From the NCBI RefSeq assembly GCF_900566055.1, contig NZ_UPHQ01000248.1, positions 1-57,400 of the forward strand: a stretch of 57,400 bases of DNA, given 5' to 3'. The notes beneath the pieces were generated by a model. The model was not told the origin of the DNA. It worked only from the letters and a program-made list of their open reading frames with translations, and did no database searches. Numbering within the stretch: position 1 is the first letter of the stretch; every line of letters begins with the position of its first letter. The stretch is from Mycobacterium innocens (lineage in GTDB: Bacteria; Actinomycetota; Actinomycetes; Mycobacteriales; Mycobacteriaceae). Shown here piece after piece: positions 26,003 to 35,812 of the stretch. The translations under genes were made by a program, and so were the position numbers.

Positions 26003-27127
26003 TCACTGCAGGGCGTTTATGGCGGTGACCAGGCGTTCTTTCACTTTATCTGGCACCGGAACGTAGCCGGCCGACGGAAGGCCGGTCTGACCGTTGTTGA
26101 CGGCAGTGGTGAGAAACGCCTTGACCGCGGCACCGATGTCGGGCGGGTATCCCTTCGAGCACACAATTTCGTAGGTCGCCAGTACCAACGGGTAGGCACC
26201 CGGGTCCTGGATGGCGAAGATCGAATTCAGCTCCAGAACGAGGTCGTTTCCGTTGGCCGCAAACGTGACGGAGCCGATAGCCTTGCGAGCCGTTTCCTCG
26301 GTGAGCGGTACGACGCCGTTGCCGGTGTCAATCTGGGCGAACGGTGTACCGGCGCGGTCAGCGAAACCTTTCTCGACATAGCCGATCGAACCTGGCGTGA
26401 CCTGTACGGCTTGGATTACACCGGCCGACCTTTCGACGCCTTCCCCGACACCGCCGTGAAACTCGCCGCCGACACCTCGGCTCCAGCTTTGTGGCGCGGC
26501 GGCGGTCAGATACTTCTGAAAGTTGTCCGTGGTGCCCGACGAATCCTTCCGGTACACCGGGATGATTTTGGTATTTGGAAGCGCCACACCAGGATTGAGG
26601 GCCGTAAGGATCGGGTCGTTCCACGTCCGGATGGAGCCGCTGAAGATCTTGGCCATCGCATCGGCGTCGAGGACCAGGGTCTTTACCTCAGCGAGGTTGT
26701 ACACCAACGCAATTGGCCCGAATACCAGCGGCAGGTCCCAGGCCGGGTTTCCTTTGCAGCGGTTGGCCGCGGGACCGATCTGTTCGGCGACCAGTGGCGA
26801 GTCCGATCCCGCGAAGTCGACGTGACCGGCGATGAACTGCTCGCGACCGGCGCCTGACCCGGTCGGGTTGTAGGACACTTTCTTGCCCGGACACGCCTGG
26901 CCCCATACCTGGTTGAACAACGCCATGGCATTCTGCTGGGCGGTCGACCCCTCGGCCGTCAGTGCGTCTCGGCCGCTGCAGTCGGCCTTTGGCAGCGGCG
27001 CTTCGGAGCCATTCGCCGACGAACCACCGAGGTTTTGATCGCTACCGCATGCGGTGAGGGTCCCACCGCAAGCGGTGATCATCGCCACCGCCGCCGCTAA
27101 TGCCCTGCCCACCGTGTCGAGCCTCAT
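26003..27127 (-). CDS. pstS: Phosphate-binding lipoprotein PstS
   Basis: 374 residues. The signal peptide ends in a lipobox (LTAC near residue 28), so the mature protein is anchored on the outer face of the membrane. The phosphate-binding loops are visible: AEGSTAQQNA, FAGSDSPL and RKDSSGTTDNF. ATG 27127 (MRLDTVGR) is preceded by GGGAG; the longer frame to 27202 adds no signal-like residues. It heads the pstSCAB genes, 118 bases after mshD. Such operons respond to phosphate limitation through SenX3-RegX3; I could not identify a RegX3 site with confidence. Confidence 0.93.
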   Translation of the reverse strand: MRLDTVGRALAAAVAMITACGGTLTACGSDQNLGGSSANGSEAPLPKADCSGRDALTAEGSTAQQNAMALFNQVWGQACPGKKVSYNPTGSGAGREQFIAGHVDFAGSDSPLVAEQIGPAANRCKGNPAWDLPLVFGPIALVYNLAEVKTLVLDADAMAKIFSGSIRTWNDPILTALNPGVALPNTKIIPVYRKDSSGTTDNFQKYLTAAAPQSWSRGVGGEFHGGVGEGVERSAGVIQAVQVTPGSIGYVEKGFADRAGTPFAQIDTGNGVVPLTEETARKAIGSVTFAANGNDLVLELNSIFAIQDPGAYPLVLATYEIVCSKGYPPDIGAAVKAFLTTAVNNGQTGLPSAGYVPVPDKVKERLVTAINALQ

Positions 27128-27245
27128 CGATCTCGCTCCCTGAATGCATTTTCGACGATTGCGGCGCTGCACGGCCGTCTTCAGGACGAATTGCCAAGTC
27201 AACCATTAACTATGCGTGGTGCCGGAACTTGCCGGTTGGCGATCG

Positions 27246-28957
<1,712 letters not shown>

Positions 28958-29058
28958 CGATCCCCTCCAGCGTCGGGGGAAGGCATCTCCCTGATTCAGC
29001 GCAACCGGTGAACTTTAGCGGCCAGATCGTCTAACGATAACCTGCCACCTGGTCTTTG

Positions 29059-29217
29059 GCCCGGCGACGAGGCAGGCTTTGCCTGCTGAGGAGCCGGGCG
29101 CATCCGACCCAGCCCGGCGACGAGGCAGGCTTTGCCTGCCGAGGAGCCGGGCCCATCCGACCCAGCCCGGCGACGAGGCAGGCTTTGCCTGCTGAGGAGC
29201 CGGGCGCATCCGACCCA
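29059..29217. repeat. MIRU/VNTR-like tandem repeat, three 53-bp units
   Basis: Units begin at 29059, 29112 and 29165. Units 1 and 3 are identical; unit 2 differs at two positions. Each contains nested inverted repeats: GCAGGC-TTT-GCCTGC inside CCCGGC...GCCGGG, so each can form a hairpin on either strand. It sits between the divergent glnR and lmeA genes. Unit length fits mycobacterial interspersed repeats. Confidence 0.9.
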
Positions 29218-29623
29218 GCCCGAGGGCGCGGCCTGCGAAACTGGCCCCGGGCGCGGCGTCATGTCACATTCGCCCCTTCTGTCCCAGCCGGGGAGGGATA
29301 CCCGTTGTGCCCAGCTCTCAGCGACAGCGGTGGCGCAGCCGAGCGCGCGTCGGCGGTTGTCGCTCCAAGCCGGGCACATTGGGTACCGGCGGATCCAGAG
29401 GCACATGTGACCGCTGTGTCGGCGGCACCTGGAAACCCGGGCACTGCACCCGGGTTCAACCGCGGATTCGGGCCTGCCGCCAGCGGGTCAAAATTCAGAT
29501 GCCGTCCACACGCTGCGACTAAAATGGGCAACTCCAGACACGGTCGGCCAAGAAACGCCGTGGACGGCGACGCCCGGGAGCTCGGCCAGACGATCGGATA
29601 GCGCGGGGGCGATAGGCCACAAT
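29218..29623. other. Non-coding stretch between the tandem repeat and lmeA
   Basis: About 400 bases with no coding frame I can support; a plus-strand frame from 29056 runs through the repeat and has no ribosome site or recognisable motif. It should hold the lmeA promoter. No other repeat or clear hairpin was seen. Confidence 0.5.
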
Positions 29624-30424
29624 ATGCGGATGCGCAAGGTGCTGATCGGTGTCGCCGCCGTGGCCGTCGTCGTCCTCGGCGCTGTCGGCGTCGACTTCGG
29701 CGCCAGCATTTACGCCGAATATCGGCTGTCGACCAGCGTGCGCAGGGCAGCAAACCTGAGCTCTGATCCCTTCGTCGCCATCCTCGGCTTTCCGTTCATC
29801 CCGCAAGCGATGCGAGATCGCTACGGCGAGCTGGAGATCAAGGCGTACGCCATCGAGCACTCGACGGTGGGCACAGCCACGCTCGAAGCCACCATGCACT
29901 CCATCGATCTGTCTCACGCGTCCTGGCTGATACAGCCCGACGCGAGGTTGTCGGTGCACGAGCTGGAAAGCCGCATCATCATCGACTCCATGCACCTGGG
30001 CCGCTACCTGGGAATGGCCGATCTGATGGTGCAGGCGCCTCCCCAGGAGAGCAACGATGCCACCGGCGGCACCACCGAATCGGGGATATCGGGCAGTCAT
30101 GGGCTCGTTTTCAGCGGAACACCGAAGTCGGCCAACTTCGATCGTCGGGTCAGCGTCGCGGTGGATCTGTCCATCGATCCCCACAGCCAGGAGACCTTGG
30201 TGATCACCCCGACAGGGGTGGTGACCGGCCCGGACACCGCGGACCAGCCCGTTCCGGACGATAAAAGGGAGGCGGTACTGCACGCCTTCAGTAGCAGGCT
30301 GCCCAACCAGAAGCTGCCGTTTGGGGTGGCGCCGAACACTGTGGGCGCACGCGGATCGGACGTCATCATCGAAGGCATCACCTACGACGTGACCGTTGCG
30401 CTCACCGGATTCAGGCAGTCATGA
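29624..30424 (+). CDS. lmeA: LmeA-like DUF2993 protein (Rv0817c homologue)
   Basis: 266 residues. A signal-like hydrophobic segment (VLIGVAAVAVVVLGAVGVDFG) starts the protein, and the rest is a DUF2993 lipid-binding domain with the typical start DPFVAILGFPFIPQ. The M. smegmatis homologue LmeA is a cell-envelope phosphoinositide-binding protein needed for mannan elongation of lipomannan. The plausible start is the ATG at 29624 or two codons later. Downstream, 97 bases on, is the poly-Cys leader of the sulfur operon. Confidence 0.85.
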   Translation: MRMRKVLIGVAAVAVVVLGAVGVDFGASIYAEYRLSTSVRRAANLSSDPFVAILGFPFIPQAMRDRYGELEIKAYAIEHSTVGTATLEATMHSIDLSHASWLIQPDARLSVHELESRIIIDSMHLGRYLGMADLMVQAPPQESNDATGGTTESGISGSHGLVFSGTPKSANFDRRVSVAVDLSIDPHSQETLVITPTGVVTGPDTADQPVPDDKREAVLHAFSSRLPNQKLPFGVAPNTVGARGSDVIIEGITYDVTVALTGFRQS

Positions 30425-30508
30425 CCACCGGATCGACGCCCCACGGCAGCTCAATGCCGGCAGCCCCGGCCCCGACGACACTGTTGGCTTGATCACTACG
30501 TCATTGGG

Positions 30509-30514
30509 TAAGCT
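30509..30514 (+). promoter_or_regulatory. -10 element for the poly-Cys leader transcript
   Basis: TAAGCT lies seven bases before GTG 30522, which places the transcription start on the GTG itself. A TTGGCT sequence at 30484-30489 is a weak -35 candidate with a 19-base spacer. Confidence 0.6.
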
Positions 30515-30521
30515 GACCGAC

Positions 30522-30620
30522 GTGTCAGCCCGCCTCGAGCTCAAGCTCACCAAGCGACGCGCAGTTGATCTGTGCCGCATCACGGGCTGTTGTTGTTGTT
30601 GCTGTTGCTGTAGCTGCTGA
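30522..30620 (+). CDS. Leaderless poly-cysteine leader peptide (attenuator)
   Basis: 32 codons from GTG: VSARLELKLTKRR, then a Cys at position 18 and eight consecutive Cys codons (23-30), Ser, Cys, stop. No ribosome site is possible if the transcript starts on the GTG. Leaderless short frames rich in Cys codons are known in mycobacteria as cysteine-responsive attenuators of downstream sulfur genes. Ribosome stalling at the Cys run when Cys-tRNA is scarce would change the RNA fold and release the next gene. Here the next genes are DUF4395, a rhodanese and sseC. Confidence 0.88.
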   Translation: MSARLELKLTKRRAVDLCRITGCCCCCCCCSC

Positions 30621-30655
30621 GTAGCCGCGTCGTCCACGCAGCGCTCGGAGCAGCC
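30613..30655 (+). promoter_or_regulatory. Possible attenuator hairpin after the poly-Cys run
   Basis: GCTGCT (30613-30618, at the leader stop) is complementary to AGCAGC (30650-30655), and the next GAG can pair with CTC just inside. A ribosome stalled on the Cys codons would cover the first arm. No U-run follows, so any terminator would be Rho-dependent or act on translation. Confidence 0.35.
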
Positions 30656-30718
30656 TCGGAGACCCACCGCGGCGTATCTCCCACCTTTCCGTGCAATCGG
30701 CGTATCCAGGAGTAATTC

Positions 30719-31186
30719 GTGTCGAGTAATACCACCCCCGCCCAAGTGGGTGTGGACGTCCGCGGGCCGCGATTCGCCGCGTGGCTGACGACGGGGGTCC
30801 TGGGGCTCGTCCTGATCATTTCCACTTTCAGTCCGGCAGCTGCCGCAGTCGCCTTGAGCATCCAGGCGGTCGTGTTCGCTGTCGGTGCCGCATTCGGGTC
30901 TCTCCGGCATCCCTATGGGCTGCTGTTCTCGACGTTTGTGTCGCCCCGCCTGGGACCGGTGCGAGAACGAGAACCCGCGCCACCGCTGAAGTTTGCCCAA
31001 CTGGTCGGATTTGTGTTCGCTATCTGCGGCATCATCGGCTTCGCTGTCGGCCCTGTCGTGGTGGGCGTCGTTGCGACTTCGTTCGCGCTGGCGGCCGCCT
31101 TCCTGAACGCGGCCTTCGGCATCTGCCTGGGCTGCCAGCTTTACCCGCTGCTAGCCCGCCTGCGGCGCGGCGCCATTCCCGCCTAA
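30719..31186 (+). CDS. DUF4395 membrane protein of the sulfur operon
   Basis: 155 residues with about four membrane helices (WLTTGVLGLVLIISTF, SIQAVVFAVGAAFG, QLVGFVFAICGIIGFAVGP, VATSFALAAAFLNAAF) and a conserved GICLGCQLYPLL end with two Cys. DUF4395 proteins commonly accompany thioredoxin-like and rhodanese genes. GTG 30719 is preceded by CCAGGAG at a six-base spacing. It is the first gene after the poly-Cys leader. The thioredoxin gene thiX that precedes cysA2 in M. tuberculosis is absent here; the rhodanese follows directly. Confidence 0.75.
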   Translation: MSSNTTPAQVGVDVRGPRFAAWLTTGVLGLVLIISTFSPAAAAVALSIQAVVFAVGAAFGSLRHPYGLLFSTFVSPRLGPVREREPAPPLKFAQLVGFVFAICGIIGFAVGPVVVGVVATSFALAAAFLNAAFGICLGCQLYPLLARLRRGAIPA

Positions 31187-31224
31187 CTGCTGTTTATCTG
31201 ATGCAAATCGAAAGGATCCCCACC

Positions 31225-32067
31225 ATGGCACGCTCCGACGTCCTGGTCTCTGCCGACTGGGCTGAGAGCAATCTCAGCAATCCGGAAGCGGCCAACATCG
31301 TCTTCGTCGAAGTCGACGAGGACACCAGCGCATACGACGACGGCCACATCCCCGGCGCCATCAAGCTGGACTGGCGCACCGATCTGCAGGACCCCGTCAA
31401 GCGCGACTTCGTCGACGCCCAGCAATTCTCGAAATTGCTCAGCGACCGCGGCATCTCCAACGACGACACCGTGATCCTCTACGGCGGCAACAACAACTGG
31501 TTCGCCGCCTACGCCTACTGGTATTTCAAGCTGTACGGCCACGAGCAGGTCAAGCTCCTCGACGGCGGCCGCAAGAAGTGGGAACTCGACGGCCGCCCGC
31601 TGTCCACCGACGCCGTCACTAGGCCCGCGACCTCCTACAGCGCGGCCCCGCCGGACAACGCCATCCGCGCATTCCGCGACGAGGTGATCGCGGCCATCGG
31701 CGTCAAGAACCTGGTCGACGTGCGATCCCCTGACGAATTTTCCGGGAAGATCCTGGCGCCGGCGCATTTGCCGCAGGAACAAAGCCAGCGGCCCGGCCAT
31801 ATTCCCGGGGCGATCAACGTGCCGTGGAGCAAGGCCGCCAACGAGGACGGCACCTTCAAGTCCGACGAGCAGCTGGCCCAGTTGTACGCCGATGCCGGCC
31901 TGGACGGCGCGAAAGAAACGATCGCGTACTGCCGAATCGGGGAGCGGTCCTCGCATACCTGGTTTGTCTTGCACGAATTGCTCGGGCACAAGAACGTCCA
32001 GAACTACGACGGCAGTTGGACCGAATACGGCTCCCTGGTGGGTGCCCCGATCGAGTTGGGAAACTGA
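31225..32067 (+). CDS. cysA2: Thiosulfate sulfurtransferase (rhodanese) CysA2/SseA type
   Basis: 280 residues with two rhodanese domains. The first is the inactive half (YDDGHIPGAIKLDW); the second carries the active-site loop CRIGERSSHTW with the nucleophilic Cys. M. tuberculosis CysA2/CysA3 are highly expressed, secreted-fraction rhodaneses next to sseC. ATG 31225 (MARSDVLVSADW) is chosen by homology, with AAAGGATCC ahead of it. The sseC gene starts two bases after its stop. It probably passes sulfane sulfur to acceptor proteins such as MoeZ-type partners; that step is not established here. Confidence 0.9.
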   Translation: MARSDVLVSADWAESNLSNPEAANIVFVEVDEDTSAYDDGHIPGAIKLDWRTDLQDPVKRDFVDAQQFSKLLSDRGISNDDTVILYGGNNNWFAAYAYWYFKLYGHEQVKLLDGGRKKWELDGRPLSTDAVTRPATSYSAAPPDNAIRAFRDEVIAAIGVKNLVDVRSPDEFSGKILAPAHLPQEQSQRPGHIPGAINVPWSKAANEDGTFKSDEQLAQLYADAGLDGAKETIAYCRIGERSSHTWFVLHELLGHKNVQNYDGSWTEYGSLVGAPIELGN

Positions 32068-32068
32068 T

Positions 32069-32371
32069 ATGTGCACTGCGCCGAAGCAAGGACTGACGCT
32101 GCCTGCCAGTGTCGACCTGGAGAAGGAAACAGTGATCACCGGTCGTGTCGTGGACCGCGACGGCCAAGCGGTGGGCGGTGCCTTCGTCCGACTGCTGGAC
32201 TCGTCCGATGAGTTCACGGCTGAGGTGGTCGCGTCGGCCACCGGTGACTTCCGGTTCTTCGCCGCGCCGGGGTCCTGGACGGTGCGCGCGCTGTCGAAAG
32301 TCGGCAATGGTGACGCGGTGGTCAGACCGTCTGGCGCGGGCATTCACGAGGTCGACGTCAAGATCGCCTGA
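32069..32371 (+). CDS. sseC: SseC, DUF1416 protein
   Basis: 100 residues, the same length as M. tuberculosis SseC. DUF1416 is a small beta-sandwich (transthyretin-like) fold, with VITGRVVDRDGQAVGGAFVRL and GDFRFFAAPGSWTVRAL visible. It begins MCTAPKQG, with one Cys near the N-terminus, and follows the rhodanese stop by one base, so co-translation is likely. A role in sulfur transfer is inferred from the pairing. Confidence 0.88.
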   Translation: MCTAPKQGLTLPASVDLEKETVITGRVVDRDGQAVGGAFVRLLDSSDEFTAEVVASATGDFRFFAAPGSWTVRALSKVGNGDAVVRPSGAGIHEVDVKIA

Positions 32372-32394
32372 CGGCCGGCCAGGCTGATCCCGGA

Positions 32395-32400
32395 TAGACT
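32395..32400 (+). promoter_or_regulatory. -10 element for the leaderless micro-membrane protein
   Basis: TAGACT is followed after seven bases by GTG 32408, the leaderless spacing seen elsewhere in this window. Confidence 0.5.
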
Positions 32401-32407
32401 CATCCAC

Positions 32408-32506
32408 GTGGTGCTGTTCTTCGAGATCATGCTGATCCTGGCGACAGTGGTCATCTCCTGGTTCGCGCTGTATGCGCTGTATCGGCTGATCACCGACGAG
32501 TCGTGA
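32408..32506 (+). CDS. 32-residue single-pass membrane micro-protein
   Basis: From GTG 32408 the frame reads [19 protein letters not shown] followed by [13 protein letters not shown] and stop: one membrane helix with a short polar tail. It overlaps the next gene (GTGA at 32503-32506). A TAGACT hexamer seven bases upstream predicts a leaderless transcript starting on the GTG. The coupling to the nitrobindin-like gene and the clean helix argue that it is real. The function is unknown. Confidence 0.6.
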   Translation: MVLFFEIMLILATVVISWFALYALYRLITDES

Positions 32507-33180
32507 CCTCAGACGACGGCCATGACGGGCCGGGTGCGGTTGCGGGCTCCGGCGACCGTGGCGTCGCTGGAATTTTTCAAGCCGCCGAACGCGCCAAGCT
32601 GACCGCGGTCCGCAACATTCCCGCCTTCGATGATTTGCCGCTACCCGCTGACACCGCGAACCTGCGCCAAGGCGCCAGCTTGCACGACGCACTGCTGGCA
32701 CTGCTGCCGCTGGTCGGTGTGTGGCGCGGCGAAGGCGAGGGCCGCGCGCATGACGGGGACTACCGCTTCGGCCAGCAGATCGTCGTCTCCCACGACGGCG
32801 GAGACTATTTGAATTGGGAAGCCCGGTCCTGGCGCCTCACCGACACCGGCGAGTACCACCAACCTGGCCTGCGTGAGACAGGTTTCTGGCGATTCGTCAG
32901 CGATCCCGACGACCCGAGCGAGTCGCAGGCGATCGAGCTGCTCCTGGCGCACTCCGCCGGTTACGTCGAGTTGTTCTACGGCCGCCCGCGTACCCAGTCG
33001 TCCTGGGAGTTGGTCACCGACGCGTTGGCCCGGAGCCGCTCCGGCGTGCTGGTAGGCGGGGCCAAGCGGCTCTACGGCATCGTCGAAGGCGGCGACCTTG
33101 CCTATGTCGAGGAGCGGGTGGACGCCGACGGCGGGTTGGTACCGCATCTGTCGGCGCGCTTGTCCAGATTCGTCGGCTGA
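32503..33180 (+). CDS. Nitrobindin/FABP-like beta-barrel protein (Rv0813c homologue)
   Basis: 225 residues. After a flexible N-terminus the family motif G-x-W-x-G-x-G appears in [11 protein letters not shown], followed by the ten-stranded barrel ([51 protein letters not shown]). Some nitrobindins bind haem and isomerise peroxynitrite; the structurally known M. tuberculosis homologue Rv0813c resembles fatty-acid-binding proteins, and haem binding here is uncertain. The GTG start overlaps the micro-protein stop. In M. tuberculosis the next gene is Rv0812; here two extra genes intervene. Confidence 0.85.
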   Translation: MTSDDGHDGPGAVAGSGDRGVAGIFQAAERAKLTAVRNIPAFDDLPLPADTANLRQGASLHDALLALLPLVGVWRGEGEGRAHDGDYRFGQQIVVSHDGGDYLNWEARSWRLTDTGEYHQPGLRETGFWRFVSDPDDPSESQAIELLLAHSAGYVELFYGRPRTQSSWELVTDALARSRSGVLVGGAKRLYGIVEGGDLAYVEERVDADGGLVPHLSARLSRFVG

Positions 33181-33300
33181 CGGCGCTTGACCCGCTGAAG
33201 GTAACCGGCCCATTTGTTGCCTTCGGCCGCTGGTTCTGCGTGTACTGTTCGACGTCCGAGCAGCCAATACGCGAATGACCCGAATGAAAGGAGCCGGCGG

Positions 33301-35703
33301 ATGGCGCGCAGCAGGACACCCTCGCCGGTGGCTCGCTGGGTGGTGTCGGTCATCGGGGTGCTGTTGATCGGGTATCTCGCCGCGGTAGCCCTGCAACCAG
33401 CGATTCTCGATGTGCTGCCGTCATGGCTGAGCTGGTTCGGCCGCCCGGGATCGATGGCGACCATCGCGGTCGTGGTGTCGGTTTTGATCGCGGTCTCGGT
33501 GCTGAACTTCCGGGGAAACAGCAGCCACCGGCTGGTGGGTGTTTCGTTCACCGTGATTGCATTGCTCATCACGATGAGCGCCGTGTTGGGCCTCAGTTCG
33601 TACTGGGGCTGTCATGACGCCAACCATCCGGCTGTCTTCACCCCGCTGATGTGGACCGCCCAACTGGTCAAAGGCAGCACCGGGGACACCTCGCTCAGCG
33701 GGCGCACCTGCCCCAATCCCACGCCCGTCGGCCTGGAACTGGCCCGCATAGCGGCGCTGTCGGCGATCTTCACCGGCTTGGGCGGCGTCGTGGTCGGCGT
33801 CTTCCGCTCCCAGGTAGACCGGCTGCGGGCCAATCTCGCCGACTCGGTCACCGCGATCGTGGGTGTCGACGACGACACCGAATCGATGGTCAGCGCAATC
33901 GCGCGGACGCTGGACCGGCGCAGCACCCTGGTGGTGATCACCAACGCCGGCGACGAGCGGGTGCAGCGGGTCCGCAGGCTGGGCGCCCGGGTGGTGCTGG
34001 TCGACCTCAACGCCCCGTCCACCCTGGTGTCGCTGCGACTGTGGCGCCATCTGGGGCGGCTCTATCTGATGTCGCCCGATCCGGCGACCAACCTGATGTG
34101 GCTGGACCTGATCGGTCGTCGGCTCGCCGAGATCGGCGACAAGCAGCGGTTGCCGCTCATCGTTCGCATCGACGACCCGTGGCTGGCCGAGGCGTGGCGG
34201 GCCCAGCAGTTCGGCGGCTCCGACACCAGATGGGCCGCCGACGTGGTCGGCCGATACGAGGTCACCGCCGGCCGACTACTCGACGGCATCATCGCGACGC
34301 CCAACATACAACGCGTATTTATCTGCGGCACTTCACAATTGACGCTGGCACTGTGCGCCGACCTGACCCGGCGAGCCCTCGAACGCGACTTCTACACTCC
34401 GCCCGGGGTGCCACCCCTGCCGGCGCTCACGCTGGTGGAACGAGACGCTGAGGACTACCTCAAAGACCACCAGTTCTACCGCCAGCAGGCCGGCTTCTTG
34501 TCCGACGGCCCGACGATCGACGCGGTGCCCGAGGCGCCGACGGTCCCGACTCTGCTGCGTCTGATCGGTGACGCCGACCCGGCAACGTGCGCAGTGATTC
34601 TGGTCGACACACATTCCGCGGCCACCGGAACCAGGCTGGGCGCCCGCCTGCCCGCGATGCCCGTCTACGCCTGGGACCCCAACGCCCGGGGCACCGACGA
34701 TTCCTCGCAGATCGTCGGCCTGCTGCAGACCTACAGCCTGGCGCTGGACACCCGCCAGGGTCAGGTACAGGACGCCTGGGAACGCGCGGCGAGGCTGATC
34801 CACGAGCGCTATGTCGCCACCATCGACCCGAACGCGCCGAGATCCCCGGCGGTGATGCCGTGGGCCCAACTCGACGAGTTCTATCGCGGGTCCAACCGGC
34901 GCCAGGTGCGCAACGCGCTATGGATGGTCGAACGGCTCGCCGGACATACCTGGAACACCTGGGGCAGCCCGCCGGCCCCGCTGTCCGGCCGGGACATGGC
35001 CGATCTGCCGCCGCTGGAACAGCTCGCCCTGATGGGCTTCGACCGCCACTCGGCGCTGAGCATGGCCAAGGCAGAACACGAGGACTGGTGTCGCTACTAC
35101 CGTCGCAATGGTTGGAAGTACGGAACCCCCCGCGACGATTCCCGCCGAATCCACGACAAGCTGGTCGACTGGTCGGAGGTGGAAAGCAACCCCGACCTGC
35201 TCAACGCCGCGGTGCGCAGCCTGGCGGCCACCCTGTGGAGCCTGCGCCAGCTGGGCTACCGGTCACGCCCGCTGTGGCGATCTTTCACTCGTGTCGGGAC
35301 GGTCACCGCTGAGCAGCGGAGCAGCCCGTGGACCTGGAAGTCGGATTCGGGACAGACCATGCGCGCGGCCGCGGGAGACTGGGCCGTCCACGCCGACGGT
35401 AAGACCTGGTCGGTGCGCGACGACATCTTCCGGGCCACCTACGAGGACGTCGGCGACGGACAATGGCGCAGGAAGGGGCAGGTGCAGGGTCGGCCCGCGC
35501 ACCCGGGCGAGACGATCAACACCCTGGAAGGGCCGACGACCGCCGCGGACGGAGACTGGGTGGTACGCGGCAGTGACGGCGAGCAATGGCCAGTTCCCGG
35601 GGACGAGTTCGCCCGCCGCTACGTCGAACTTAGTCCGCCGGCGGATGAGGAAGCCCACAAGGGACCGGATAGTAGTACCCATCGGCGCCAACCGGCGTCA
35701 TGA
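33301..35703 (+). CDS. Membrane protein with RCK/TrkA-N-like and RyR domains
   Basis: 800 residues. Four membrane helices (about 10-31, 52-70, 78-98, 142-166) lead into two Rossmann-like RCK/TrkA-N regions (from about 182, SVTAIVGVDDDTESMVSAIARTL, and from about 336, QRVFICGTSQLTLALCADL). A RyR domain lies at about 575-640 (MGFDRHSALSMAKAEHEDWC, then WKYGTPRDD and HDKLVDWSEV). The C-terminus has two copies of a GDW-x-V-x-DG-x-x-W-x-V-x-D-x-F motif. ATG 33301 is preceded by AAAGGAG. RyR modules in bacteria occur in nucleotide-centred conflict systems and RCK domains bind NAD(H) or nucleotides. I infer a membrane sensor or channel-like partner of the TIR receptor that follows. Confidence 0.75.
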   Translation: MARSRTPSPVARWVVSVIGVLLIGYLAAVALQPAILDVLPSWLSWFGRPGSMATIAVVVSVLIAVSVLNFRGNSSHRLVGVSFTVIALLITMSAVLGLSSYWGCHDANHPAVFTPLMWTAQLVKGSTGDTSLSGRTCPNPTPVGLELARIAALSAIFTGLGGVVVGVFRSQVDRLRANLADSVTAIVGVDDDTESMVSAIARTLDRRSTLVVITNAGDERVQRVRRLGARVVLVDLNAPSTLVSLRLWRHLGRLYLMSPDPATNLMWLDLIGRRLAEIGDKQRLPLIVRIDDPWLAEAWRAQQFGGSDTRWAADVVGRYEVTAGRLLDGIIATPNIQRVFICGTSQLTLALCADLTRRALERDFYTPPGVPPLPALTLVERDAEDYLKDHQFYRQQAGFLSDGPTIDAVPEAPTVPTLLRLIGDADPATCAVILVDTHSAATGTRLGARLPAMPVYAWDPNARGTDDSSQIVGLLQTYSLALDTRQGQVQDAWERAARLIHERYVATIDPNAPRSPAVMPWAQLDEFYRGSNRRQVRNALWMVERLAGHTWNTWGSPPAPLSGRDMADLPPLEQLALMGFDRHSALSMAKAEHEDWCRYYRRNGWKYGTPRDDSRRIHDKLVDWSEVESNPDLLNAAVRSLAATLWSLRQLGYRSRPLWRSFTRVGTVTAEQRSSPWTWKSDSGQTMRAAAGDWAVHADGKTWSVRDDIFRATYEDVGDGQWRRKGQVQGRPAHPGETINTLEGPTTAADGDWVVRGSDGEQWPVPGDEFARRYVELSPPADEEAHKGPDSSTHRRQPAS

Positions 35704-35812
35704 TGCAGCGCACGTTTGCCAAAGCCAGATTGCTGTGCTCAATGCCATGCGCTACCGTCGCTTGACGGATTCGCCGTGTTAGCTCCCCGCGCCCCCTCAA
35801 TCGGAGACTGCT

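Noticed and set aside
27128..27245. RegX3 (phosphate) box before pstS
   Set aside because: I looked for the repeated motif expected upstream of mycobacterial pstS and could not identify one with confidence by eye.
29059..29217. CRISPR array
   Set aside because: Units are directly abutting with no unique spacers, and no cas genes are present. The same applies to 38509-38650.
29056..29601. Plus-strand frame running through the 53-bp repeats
   Set aside because: It is open only because the repeat lacks stops in that frame; there is no start signal or motif.
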